Below, piece after piece: positions 54,550-62,842 of a stretch of DNA of 64,000 bases. Under the pieces are notes generated by a model, which was not told the DNA's origin, searched no databases, and was given only the letters and a program-made list of their open reading frames with translations. Made by a program: the position numbers and the translations under genes. How positions within the stretch are numbered: the first letter of the stretch is position 1; the number at the start of each line of letters is the position of its first letter. Origin of the DNA: JAAYDS01 sp012729155 (lineage in GTDB: Bacteria > Chloroflexota > Anaerolineae > UBA1429). The stretch covers positions 1 through 64,000 of the forward strand of contig DAIPBO010000020.1 of assembly GCA_036774405.1 (NCBI GenBank), written 5' to 3'.

Positions 54550-55599
54550 ATGACGACCGAAGGCAAAACCAAAGCGCTCGAAACCACTTTGGCGCAGATC
54601 CGCAAACGCTACGGAGAGGGCGCCATCATGCGGCTCGGTGATTCGGCCGGGCTCGATGTAGAGGCGATCCCGACGGGCTGCCTGGCATTGGACATGGCCC
54701 TGGGCATTGGTGGCGTGCCCCGCGGGCGCATCACCGAGATCTATGGCCCCGAGTCATCTGGCAAGACGACCCTGTGCCAACACATCATCGCCGAGTGCCA
54801 AAAGATGGGCGGTACGGCCGCCTTTGTCGATGTGGAGCACGCACTGGACCCGAGTTATGCGGCCAAGTGTGGGGTCAACATCGACGAGCTGTACATCTCG
54901 CAGCCCGACACGGGCGAACAAGGCCTCGAGATCACTGAGGCGCTGGTGCGTAGCGGCGCCGTCGACGTCATCGTCGTCGACTCGGTGGCGGCTCTGGTGC
55001 CGCAAGCTGAGATCGAGGGTGACATGGGAGACGCCCATATGGGCCTGCAGGCCAGGCTCATGTCGCAGGCACTACGCAAACTCACCGGCGCCATCAAGCG
55101 CAGCAACACGGCGCTGATCTTTACCAACCAACTGCGGATGAAGATCGGCGTGCTATTCGGGAACCCCGAGACCACCACTGGTGGCAACGCACTCAAGTTC
55201 TATGCCGCTGTACGGCTAGATATGCGGCGCGCCGAAGCCATCAAAGACAAAGGCGAGGTCATCGGCAACCGTGTGCGCGTGCGTGTGAAAAAGAACAAGG
55301 TCGCGCCCCCCTTCAAGGTGGCCGAGTTCGACATCATGTTCGATCACGGCATCTCCAAAGAAGGCAGTTTGCTCGACGTGGGCGTCGAGGCAGGGGTCAT
55401 CGAGAAGCGTGGTTCGTTCTACTCGTTCGATGGCACCCGCCTGGGCCAGGGCCGCGAGAACGCCAAAGAGTTCTTGAGAGGGAATGTCGAGATCGCCCAA
55501 CAGATCGAAGCGCGTGTGCGCGAGGGTATCGCCCTGCACCTTGCCAGTGTAGATGGAGATACCGAAGACGCAGACGAATCGACGGATACCGAGGAATAA
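54550..55599 (+). CDS. recA: Recombinase RecA
   Basis: The strand-exchange ATPase. The 349-residue protein has RKRYGEGAIMRLGD, Walker A GPESSGKTTL, VDVEHALDPSYAAKCGV, IVVDSVAALVPQAE (Walker B) and the L2 region FGNPETTTGGNALKFYA. The acidic C-terminal tail (DGDTEDADESTDTEE) is typical. recX follows after 244 bases, a gap that shows only a weak GGGCC hairpin near 55694-55708. Confidence 0.98.
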   Translation: MTTEGKTKALETTLAQIRKRYGEGAIMRLGDSAGLDVEAIPTGCLALDMALGIGGVPRGRITEIYGPESSGKTTLCQHIIAECQKMGGTAAFVDVEHALDPSYAAKCGVNIDELYISQPDTGEQGLEITEALVRSGAVDVIVVDSVAALVPQAEIEGDMGDAHMGLQARLMSQALRKLTGAIKRSNTALIFTNQLRMKIGVLFGNPETTTGGNALKFYAAVRLDMRRAEAIKDKGEVIGNRVRVRVKKNKVAPPFKVAEFDIMFDHGISKEGSLLDVGVEAGVIEKRGSFYSFDGTRLGQGRENAKEFLRGNVEIAQQIEARVREGIALHLASVDGDTEDADESTDTEE

Positions 55600-55843
55600 G
55601 GCCTCCGCAGCAGGCGGTCGGCCCGGGCTCAATGCTCAAGAAACGCTGACCTTTGCCGAGCTCTGTAGGAACTCGCTTATCGGAAATACCGGCCGGGCCG
55701 TTGGCCCGCCATCTTTCAGACGATAACGTCGAACACGGAGCAGAGGCGCACGGCATCTGTGCCGTTGCGTGAATTCGCGCTATCAGGGCGCCTTCAGGGG
55801 GTTGTGGCTTGAGCCGCAGCCCCCTGTTGCTCTAGATGGAGAC

Positions 55844-56506
55844 ATGAACAGGACGATCACCGCCATCCGGGCGCAGCAACGTCGCCGAGACCGCGTGAGC
55901 GTGTATCTCGACGGCAGCTATGCTTTTGGTCTGCAGAGCATCATCGCGGCAGAACTGCGCATTGGCCAGGTGCTAAGCGCCGAGCAGATCGCCGAGCTCA
56001 AGCGACGCGATGAGGCCGAGCGAGCCTTTGAAGCAACATTGCGCTACCTCACCTATCGGCCGCGCAGCCGTAGCGAGGTCGAGCAATACCTGGCCAAACG
56101 CCAGGTACCGGCTGAGCAAGCGCGTGATATTGTGGCACGGCTGGAGCGGCTCAAACTGGTGGATGACGCCGCCTTTGCCATGACGTGGGTCGATAATCGC
56201 AACCGCCTGCGGCCCCGCGGCCGCTGGGCACTGCGGCACGAGCTACGCCTCAAAGGCGTTAACGAGGTCAACATCGAGCGCGCCATTGCTGATGTCGATG
56301 AGAGCAAGGGCGCTCTACAGGTGGCACTGCGCTACGGCCGCCGGTATGCTCGTTATGACGAGCCCGTCTTCAAGCGGCGATTGCTGGGCCTGCTGCAGCG
56401 CCGCGGTTATCGCTATGGCGTCGCTGCGCCGGCGGTGGCAGCGGCCTGGGAGCGGTACGGCAACGCTGCAGACAGCGAGGATGACACGCCGGTCGACACG
56501 GGCTAG
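55844..56506 (+). CDS. recX: RecA regulator RecX
   Basis: A 220-residue all-helical protein with RecX tandem three-helix repeats, e.g. ALRYLTYRPRSRSEVEQYLA, LKLVDDAAFAMTWVDNRN and RGRWALRHELRLKGV. RecX modulates RecA filament growth. The N-terminal 50 residues resemble the extension seen in Firmicutes RecX. ATG 55844 chosen (GGAG close by); an earlier in-frame ATG at 55769 lacks support. Confidence 0.9.
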   Translation: MNRTITAIRAQQRRRDRVSVYLDGSYAFGLQSIIAAELRIGQVLSAEQIAELKRRDEAERAFEATLRYLTYRPRSRSEVEQYLAKRQVPAEQARDIVARLERLKLVDDAAFAMTWVDNRNRLRPRGRWALRHELRLKGVNEVNIERAIADVDESKGALQVALRYGRRYARYDEPVFKRRLLGLLQRRGYRYGVAAPAVAAAWERYGNAADSEDDTPVDTG

Positions 56507-56543
56507 GCCCGTTTCCATACATTAGAAAGGAACAACCGATACC

Positions 56544-58082
56544 ATGGGACCAATCGGAATCATCACAACGATTGTCGCCGCCATCCTGTTCGGCGCCGTG
56601 GGATACTACCTGGGACATCAAGGCAAACTGCGTCTGATGAACCAGAACATCTTGCGGCTAGAAGATGAGGCCAAACAGGTGCTGGCTGATGCCCACAGCC
56701 AGGCACGCGCCATCGAGGTCGAAGGTGAGAAGCGGGTGCTCGACCTGCAGCGCGAGGCTGAGGCCGAGATCAAGGAGCGCACTCGTGAGCTCAGCCGCCA
56801 GGAGAATCGTCTGCAACAACGGCGCGAAGCGCTCGACAAGCGCATTGACAGCCTGGATGGCCGCGAGAAGCGCATCCGTGATGTCGAGCTCAAGCTCGAA
56901 GAGCGCCAGCGCGAGTTGGACAACGCCTGGGGCGCCCACCTAGCCGAGTTAGAGCGTATCTCGGGGCTCTCGCAGGACGAAGCCAAAGAGGTATTGCTCG
57001 AACAGGTACGCGACGATGCGCGCGTCGATGCCGCGCGCATCGTCCGTGAGATCACCGCAGAAGCGCGCGAAGAGGGCGATACCAAAGCGCGCGAGATCAT
57101 CACCACTGCCATTCAGCGCATCGCCGCCGACCATGTCTCAGAGACCACCGTCTCAACCGTCGAGTTGCCCAGTGACGACATGAAGGGGCGCATCATCGGT
57201 CGCGGTGGGCGCAATATCCGCGCCATCGAAGCCGCCACCGGCGTCGATCTGGTCATCGATGACACGCCCGATACGGTGATCCTCTCGAGCTTTGACCCTG
57301 TGCGCCGCGAAGTGGCGCGCCTCGCCCTCTTGCGTCTGATCGTCGATGGCCGCATTCATCCAGGGCGTATCGAGTCTGTCATCGACAAGGCGCGCGAAGA
57401 GGTTGAGCAGACCATCCGCGAAAAGGGCGAAGAGGCCGCGCTCGAGTTGGGCATCCATGGCCTGCCCCCCGACATTCTGCGTATCTTGGGGCGGCTGCAC
57501 TATCGTACCAGCTATGGGCAGAACGTACTGCAACACTCGATCGAAACGGCTATGCTTTGTGGCATGATGGCCGCTGAACTGGGCGGCGATGTGCAAACCG
57601 CCAAGATGGCCGGCCTCTTGCACGACCTGGGCAAAGCCGTCGACCACGAGGTGGACGGGCCGCACGCCATCATCGGCGCCGAGATCGCCGAGCGCTACGG
57701 GCTCCCCGAGAAGCTGGTCAATGCCATCGGCTCGCACCACTGCGAGATGGAGCAGTGCAGTTGCGAGGCTGTGCTGGTGCAGGCGGCCGATGCCATTTCT
57801 AGCGCACGCCCAGGCGCCCGCCGCGAATCGCTCGAGGGTTACCTCAAGCGCATCCGTGCCCTGGAGCAGGTGGCCAACTCGTTCGAGGGTGTCGAGTCGT
57901 CCTATGCTATTCAGGCCGGTCGCGAGATCCGCATCCTGGTGAAACCCGAGCAGGTGGACGACCTGGGCGCCATCGAACTCTCTCGCGAGATTGCGCGCAA
58001 GGTTGAGGAAAGCCTGCAGTATCCCGGGCAGATTCGCGTCACTGTCATCCGCGAAACACGGGCCACCGAGATCGCCAAGTAG
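56544..58082 (+). CDS. rny: Ribonuclease Y
   Basis: A membrane-anchored endoribonuclease starting mRNA decay. The 512-residue protein has one N-terminal transmembrane helix (about 4-22), a long coiled coil (about 30-150, rich in E/R/Q), a KH domain (VELPSDDMKGRIIGRGGRNI), and an HD domain (NVLQHSIETAMLCG, LLHDLGKAVDHEVDG). Length and order match the family. Confidence 0.96.
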   Translation: MGPIGIITTIVAAILFGAVGYYLGHQGKLRLMNQNILRLEDEAKQVLADAHSQARAIEVEGEKRVLDLQREAEAEIKERTRELSRQENRLQQRREALDKRIDSLDGREKRIRDVELKLEERQRELDNAWGAHLAELERISGLSQDEAKEVLLEQVRDDARVDAARIVREITAEAREEGDTKAREIITTAIQRIAADHVSETTVSTVELPSDDMKGRIIGRGGRNIRAIEAATGVDLVIDDTPDTVILSSFDPVRREVARLALLRLIVDGRIHPGRIESVIDKAREEVEQTIREKGEEAALELGIHGLPPDILRILGRLHYRTSYGQNVLQHSIETAMLCGMMAAELGGDVQTAKMAGLLHDLGKAVDHEVDGPHAIIGAEIAERYGLPEKLVNAIGSHHCEMEQCSCEAVLVQAADAISSARPGARRESLEGYLKRIRALEQVANSFEGVESSYAIQAGREIRILVKPEQVDDLGAIELSREIARKVEESLQYPGQIRVTVIRETRATEIAK

Positions 58083-58116
58083 GCTGGGCGATAGATAGGC
58101 CACTCGCGATAGCCGT

Positions 58117-58147
58117 GCAGCCGCCAGGGCAAATCTCTGGCGGCTGC
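58117..58147 (+). other. Strong hairpin between rny and spoVS
   Basis: An 11-bp perfect stem (GCAGCCGCCAG with CTGGCGGCTGC) and 9-base loop, 34 bases after the rny stop and 19 bases before spoVS. There is no T-tract; it may be a processing or stability element, or reduce read-through. Confidence 0.45.
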
Positions 58148-58166
58148 CAGGCAAGGAGGCAACCCC

Positions 58167-58427
58167 ATGGGTGTCCTCAAAGTCTCTGCTCGATCGCGCT
58201 CTGCGGCGGTGGCCGGAGCCATCGCCGGCGTGGTGCGAGAACATGGCCGAGCCGAAGTGCAGGCCATCGGGGCTGGGGCCGTCAACCAGGCCACCAAGGC
58301 GGTTGCTATCGCGCGCACCTACCTGGCGGTCGACGGTCTTGACGTGGTTTGCATCCCCTCGTTTGTAGACATCGACGTAGGCGACGAACAGCGCACGGCC
58401 CTCAGGCTGGTCGTCGAACCGCGCTGA
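58167..58427 (+). CDS. spoVS: Stage V sporulation protein S homologue (SpoVS/Alba-like)
   Basis: An 86-residue protein matching SpoVS throughout: VLKVSARSRSAAVAGAIAG, AVNQATKAVAIARTYLA and VVCIPSFVDIDVGDEQRTA. In Bacillus it acts in late sporulation; homologues also occur in non-sporulating lineages with Alba-like nucleic-acid binding suggested. AGGAGG lies 8 bases before the ATG. It converges on ricT, 11 bases away. Confidence 0.93.
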   Translation: MGVLKVSARSRSAAVAGAIAGVVREHGRAEVQAIGAGAVNQATKAVAIARTYLAVDGLDVVCIPSFVDIDVGDEQRTALRLVVEPR

Positions 58428-58438
58428 TGCCGGGCCTA

Positions 58439-59560
58439 TCAGTCGGCCTGGGGCGTGTCCACCGCATCGCTAGAGGTGTTGCGGCGGCGCGACCGACGCC
58501 GTCCGCCTGATGGGCGTCGTCGACGCCGCGGGCGCTCTGTGGCCTCACCCTGGGGCTGGGCCTGAGCGCCTGATACGCCCTGGTCGTTACGTCGCCGTTG
58601 TTGGGGCTGCTGTGCGCCGTCACTCCCGCCTGCGCTAGATGCCTCTCGGCCCCTCCGATCTGGCGCAGACTGCGGCCCTGGCCTGGACGTCGAACCGATG
58701 TGGTTCAGTGTCTCTGCCAGTTGCAGACTCTTGCGCTCGGGCTCGGGCGCCTCGAGCGGCTCATCACCCCGATACTGCTCCGCCGTCATCTCAACACGCG
58801 TGCCGTCTTCGAGCAACAGCTCGACCTTTTCCCTCAGCACTGAGACATAAGTCACCCTCGCTGGCCCCAGAGGTGAGTCCACAATCTTGCCCACCTTGGG
58901 GAACCGACCGGCGACCTCTTTGTAGTAGTCATACTCATAGTTGAGGCAGCAAAGCAGACGCCCACACAAACCCGAGATCTCGTTGGGGCTCAACGGTAGA
59001 TTCTGCTGCTTGGCCATGCGGATCGAGACGGGCGCAAAGCTGTCTAGCCAGGTGGCACAACAGAGAGGCCGACCGCACTTGCCGATGCCCCCTACCAGCC
59101 GCGCCTCATCGCGCACGCCCAGTTGTCGCAGCTCGATGCGCGTCTTGAACACCCTCGCCAGGTCTCTTACGAGGTTGCGAAAGTCAACGCGCTCCTCAGA
59201 GGCAAAGTAAAAGGTGAGGTGCGACCCGTCAAAGCTGTACTCGCCGCTCACCACCTTCATCGGCAAACCAGAGGCGGCCACGCGCTCGCGGCACAGGGCC
59301 ACAGCCTCGTCTTCTTGGAGGCGCAGGCGTTCTGCCTCCAACAGCTCTGCGGTGGTGGCCAGCCTCAACACCGGCTTGAGCTCGCCCACCACGTCGCGGC
59401 GTTCCATCTCGCGCGGCGCCTGTACCACCCGCCCTAGCTCTTGCCCGCGGGCGGTATCGACGATGACATAGTCATCCAACTGCAGGTCGAGCCCCTCGCG
59501 TACTTCGAAATGATAAGCCTTGTTATTGTTGCGAAAAGACACGCCACAGACGATCGGCAT
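58439..59560 (-). CDS. ricT: PSP1/RicT (YaaT) family protein with basic C-terminal tail
   Basis: A 373-residue protein starting MPIVCGVSFRNNNKAYHFEV. The PSP1 domain includes LVRDLARVFKTRIELRQLGV and the Cys-rich GGIGKCGRPLCCATWL and GLCGRLLCCLNYEYDYY. In Bacillus the Ric complex binds Fe-S clusters and affects RNase Y-dependent RNA processing. The last 90 or so residues are low-complexity and Arg-rich (RPRRRRRPSGGRRRSRRR), absent from short relatives, suggesting RNA binding (inference). It follows holB by 19 bases. Confidence 0.9.
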   Translation of the reverse strand: MPIVCGVSFRNNNKAYHFEVREGLDLQLDDYVIVDTARGQELGRVVQAPREMERRDVVGELKPVLRLATTAELLEAERLRLQEDEAVALCRERVAASGLPMKVVSGEYSFDGSHLTFYFASEERVDFRNLVRDLARVFKTRIELRQLGVRDEARLVGGIGKCGRPLCCATWLDSFAPVSIRMAKQQNLPLSPNEISGLCGRLLCCLNYEYDYYKEVAGRFPKVGKIVDSPLGPARVTYVSVLREKVELLLEDGTRVEMTAEQYRGDEPLEAPEPERKSLQLAETLNHIGSTSRPGPQSAPDRRGREASSAGGSDGAQQPQQRRRNDQGVSGAQAQPQGEATERPRRRRRPSGGRRRSRRRNTSSDAVDTPQAD

Positions 59561-59579
59561 GTGAAACCCCTTGTATCTC

Positions 59580-60572
59580 TCAGTGCGCCCGCTGCCACTG
59601 CAGCAACATCGCCTCCAAGGCCAGGCGCGCGTTGACATTCCTCAGCAGGCGGGCACGGACCCTGGCCAGGCCTCGCACCGCCCGAGCCGCCTCAGCCGCA
59701 GACAGATGCCCTGCAGCGCGGGTTACTGCATCAGCACGGTCGAGATTGACGATCAAATCGCGACAGCCCAGTGCGGCCAACTGCACGTCACGCCACCACA
59801 CCTGCCACAATGCCAGCAGATCGACCAGATCATCACGCTTGGCGAGGCGCTCTGCAGCGTCGAGTCGCTCCCAGCGGCCGGCTTGCACCAGCTCCTCAAG
59901 CAAATCGAGATCGGCCCCACGCGCCGCGAGCAAGCCATCGTCTTCGAGCACCCTCAACGCCCACCCGGGCCGCCCGCCTGCCAAACGCGCCAGCATCTGA
60001 GCCTGCTCAGCAGCGACGCCCTTTTGCGTGCGCAGCGCCTCGGCAATAGTGTCCACCGGCACCGGTCGTAGCGCCATCACCCTGCACCGCGATACGATGG
60101 TAGGCAGCAACAGCTCGGCATCGCTGGCCGTGAGCACCAGCGTGGCGTGGGGGGGCGGCTCTTCTAGCGTCTTGAGCAGCGCGTTGGCCGCCTCGCGCGT
60201 AGCGCTCTCAAACTGGGAGAGAATCGCCACACGCTGCCGCCCCATCACCGGCGAGAGCGACAGCGTATGCTGCAACTCCCGTACCTGATCGATCTTGAGA
60301 CGAGCACCATCCGGCTCGACCAACAGCACGTCTGGGTGCTGCCTTCTGGCCACCAGCCCGCAGGCCCGACATCGGCCGCAGGGTGGATCGTTCGCGTCGC
60401 AGTTGAGCGCCGCGGCGAGGGCCCACGCCAGACGCGTCTTGCCCACGCCATCAGGGCCAGCGAAGAGCAGTGCCTGCGCACTGCGCCCATTGACCAGCGA
60501 GCGCCGCAGTAACTCGACGGCCCATTCGTGCCCGATGATCTGCCACATCTCGTGTAAACTCGATGGTTGCAT
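59580..60572 (-). CDS. holB: DNA polymerase III delta prime subunit
   Basis: A clamp-loader AAA+ subunit of about 330 residues: MWQIIGHEWAVELLRRSL, P-loop FAGPDGVGKTRLAWALA, a zinc site CDANDPPCGRCRACG, sensor-like VRELQHTLSLSPVMGRQRVA and LLKTLEEPPPHATLVLTAS. A Walker A with G-K-T is retained, as in some delta prime/DnaX-like proteins. ATG 60572 is used; ATG 60548 fits the family N-terminus equally well. A promoter (TTGTCG 60614-60619, 18 bases, TAGAAT 60590-60595) excludes the upstream GTG. Confidence 0.9.
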   Translation of the reverse strand: MQPSSLHEMWQIIGHEWAVELLRRSLVNGRSAQALLFAGPDGVGKTRLAWALAAALNCDANDPPCGRCRACGLVARRQHPDVLLVEPDGARLKIDQVRELQHTLSLSPVMGRQRVAILSQFESATREAANALLKTLEEPPPHATLVLTASDAELLLPTIVSRCRVMALRPVPVDTIAEALRTQKGVAAEQAQMLARLAGGRPGWALRVLEDDGLLAARGADLDLLEELVQAGRWERLDAAERLAKRDDLVDLLALWQVWWRDVQLAALGCRDLIVNLDRADAVTRAAGHLSAAEAARAVRGLARVRARLLRNVNARLALEAMLLQWQRAH

Positions 60573-60589
60573 GTTATGATGGTCATGGC

Positions 60590-60619
60590 ATTCTACCACC
60601 GGCGACCATGGCGCGACAA
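60590..60619 (-). promoter_or_regulatory. Promoter for holB-ricT
   Basis: TTGTCG (60614-60619), 18-base spacer and TAGAAT (60590-60595) on the minus strand. The predicted start near 60583 leaves a short leader before holB, and no clear ribosome-binding site is seen. Confidence 0.5.
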
Positions 60620-60652
60620 ATACCCGCCGGTGCTGCTCAGGGGATGATCACC

Positions 60653-62842
60653 ATGACCAGTGCAACCAGCCCTCATGATGTCAACCTTGGGACGTGGGAC
60701 GACCTCGACTCGCTGCGTGCCCAGTCAACTCGCACACTGATTGTGGCTACCCTGGCCGGCGCGGCGGCCTGGCTGAGCGCGCTCGCGTTGCGCGTGCCAA
60801 AAGATGAACCGCGCATGTGGGTGCTTCCGGCCAGCCTGGCAGCAGTAGGCTTGCTGTGCCTGGCGGTACAATCGCGTCATGCTCAGGTAGGCCGCCTCTT
60901 GTTTCTGTGGGGGCTGTTTGGCGCCCTGGTTCTGCATATGCATCTCGATGCCGAGCTGCAGAGCGCGTACTATCTTGTGCTGGTGGTGCTGGCCTCGAGC
61001 GCCATGACAGGGCTTGGTTCAACGCTAGTGGTGACGCTGACGGTATCGCTTGCCATCACACTCACGGCCCATCGTTGGGGGCTCTGGCCGCTGCCCGTCA
61101 CCTATGGACGTGCCATCGTCTTGGCATGGATCGCCTGCGCACTGGCGTGGCTATCTTCGCGCAACCTCTACCTGGCGGTCGCGTGGGCTAACCAGGCTCA
61201 GGCCGCGGCCCAAGAGCGTCTTGAGGACCTCCGCTCACGCCGGGCAGAGTTGCGGCGACTCTCGGACATGCTGCGGATCAACCAGGAGCGCCTGCACTAT
61301 CTCAATGTGCGCCTCGAGCAAGCCAAGGTGGCCGCCGAAGAGGCCTTCCGCACCAAGCAACATTTTGTGGCCAACGTCAGCCATGAACTGCGCACACCAC
61401 TCAACCTCATCACAGGCTTTGCCGAGTTGATGGCCTTTTCGCCCGAGAGCTATGGTGGGGTGCGGCTGCCCCGTCCCTATCAGCAAGACATGCTCGAAAT
61501 CCATCGTAGCTCGCGCCACTTGATCGGCCTTGTTGAGGACGTACTCGCCCTGGCACAGCTCGAGGCGGGGCAGATGCTCGTTCGGCGAGACTGGACCAAC
61601 CTCGAAGCGCTGCTCTACGAGGTGGCTGACACGATGAGACCGCTCATTGCAGCCAAGGGATTGGCCCTTGAGATGCGGGTCGAGTCGCTGCCAACGGTGT
61701 TCGCCGATGCCGGCCGCATCCGCCAGATTCTCCTCAACTTGCTCAACAACGCCTACCGCTATACGGCGCAAGGGACCATCACAATCCAGGCCAGCTATGA
61801 AGCGCGTGAGGTGATCGTTCGCGTGCGAGACACAGGCGTGGGTATCGCCGACAAGGACCTGCCACTCATCTTTCAAGAGTTCTACAAACTGGGCGAGGGC
61901 ACGGCGGCCCAGCGCACCGATGGCTTTGGCCTGGGTCTATCGATCAGCCGCCGGCTGGCCGAGGCGCACGGCGGCCGGCTGTGGGCCGAGAGCACTCCGG
62001 GCGTAGGGTCTACGTTTTGCCTAACACTGCCCACAGAGAACAACCCCAGCGTCTCCATCTACCCTACCCTGGTGCAGACGACGCCCTCAACGCACCGGGC
62101 ACGGGCGTTGCCGGTCATCATGACCGTCTCAGAAGCGCCCGATGACCTGCTCAGTGCCTATCTCAAAGACTTTGAGGTGGTCCATGCCACACCCGATCGC
62201 TGCCTTGAGGCCTTTGAAGACTATCAGCCTACCGCATTGATCATCAACGACCGCACCTCAGGCAACGGCCCGCCTGAGGTGGTGACGCCCATTCTAGACC
62301 GGGCGCCGGCAACGCCCGTGATCGTCTGCCGCCTCCCGACCCGCGCCAGCGCCGCCCAGACGTTGCGCGCCGAGGCGTTGTTAGCCAAGCCAATCGCACG
62401 GCGAGAACTGTTAGGCGCTATCGAGCGGCTCGCCACCGACGCGCCGATTCGGTCCATTCTGGTGGTAGATGACGATGACGCCATGCTGCGCATGCTGTGC
62501 CGCATGCTAACGGCTGTTGACGGCAACCGGTATCGAGTGACCGAGGCCTGCGGCGGCGCCGAGGCCATTGTTGCGCTGCAGGAATCGCTGCCCGATCTAC
62601 TGCTGCTCGATATCGGCATGCCGCAGGTGAGTGGCTATGATGTGCTTACATGGTTACGCTCTCAGACCAGAGGCGCCGCCACACGCGTGGTGTTCATGAC
62701 AGGCTTACACCTTGGGGCCGATGCCGCCCGCGTTTACGACATCAGCCTGCACCAGGCCAACGGGTTTGGTCTGCCCAAGGCACTGCAGATCGTAGCGGGC
62801 ATGATCGAGCAGTCATTGCCGCGAGCTCCCGCCGAGGAGTGA
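60653..62842 (+). CDS. Membrane hybrid sensor histidine kinase
   Basis: A 729-residue protein. Five or six membrane helices (about 28-170) act as sensor region. A coiled coil (180-235) leads to HisKA with phospho-His 244 (FVANVSHELRTPLN). The HATPase has the N box LLNLLNNAYRY, DTGVGI and FGLGLSIS (360-460). A degenerate receiver-like domain follows (about 485-592, ending LLAKPIARRELL). Last is an intact receiver (600-725) with acidic DDDD (606-609) and acceptor D653 (LLLLDIGMP). Signal unknown. ATG 60653 with GGGG 9 bases upstream; the 3' end overlaps the convergent regulator by 30 bases. Confidence 0.9.
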   Translation: MTSATSPHDVNLGTWDDLDSLRAQSTRTLIVATLAGAAAWLSALALRVPKDEPRMWVLPASLAAVGLLCLAVQSRHAQVGRLLFLWGLFGALVLHMHLDAELQSAYYLVLVVLASSAMTGLGSTLVVTLTVSLAITLTAHRWGLWPLPVTYGRAIVLAWIACALAWLSSRNLYLAVAWANQAQAAAQERLEDLRSRRAELRRLSDMLRINQERLHYLNVRLEQAKVAAEEAFRTKQHFVANVSHELRTPLNLITGFAELMAFSPESYGGVRLPRPYQQDMLEIHRSSRHLIGLVEDVLALAQLEAGQMLVRRDWTNLEALLYEVADTMRPLIAAKGLALEMRVESLPTVFADAGRIRQILLNLLNNAYRYTAQGTITIQASYEAREVIVRVRDTGVGIADKDLPLIFQEFYKLGEGTAAQRTDGFGLGLSISRRLAEAHGGRLWAESTPGVGSTFCLTLPTENNPSVSIYPTLVQTTPSTHRARALPVIMTVSEAPDDLLSAYLKDFEVVHATPDRCLEAFEDYQPTALIINDRTSGNGPPEVVTPILDRAPATPVIVCRLPTRASAAQTLRAEALLAKPIARRELLGAIERLATDAPIRSILVVDDDDAMLRMLCRMLTAVDGNRYRVTEACGGAEAIVALQESLPDLLLLDIGMPQVSGYDVLTWLRSQTRGAATRVVFMTGLHLGADAARVYDISLHQANGFGLPKALQIVAGMIEQSLPRAPAEE

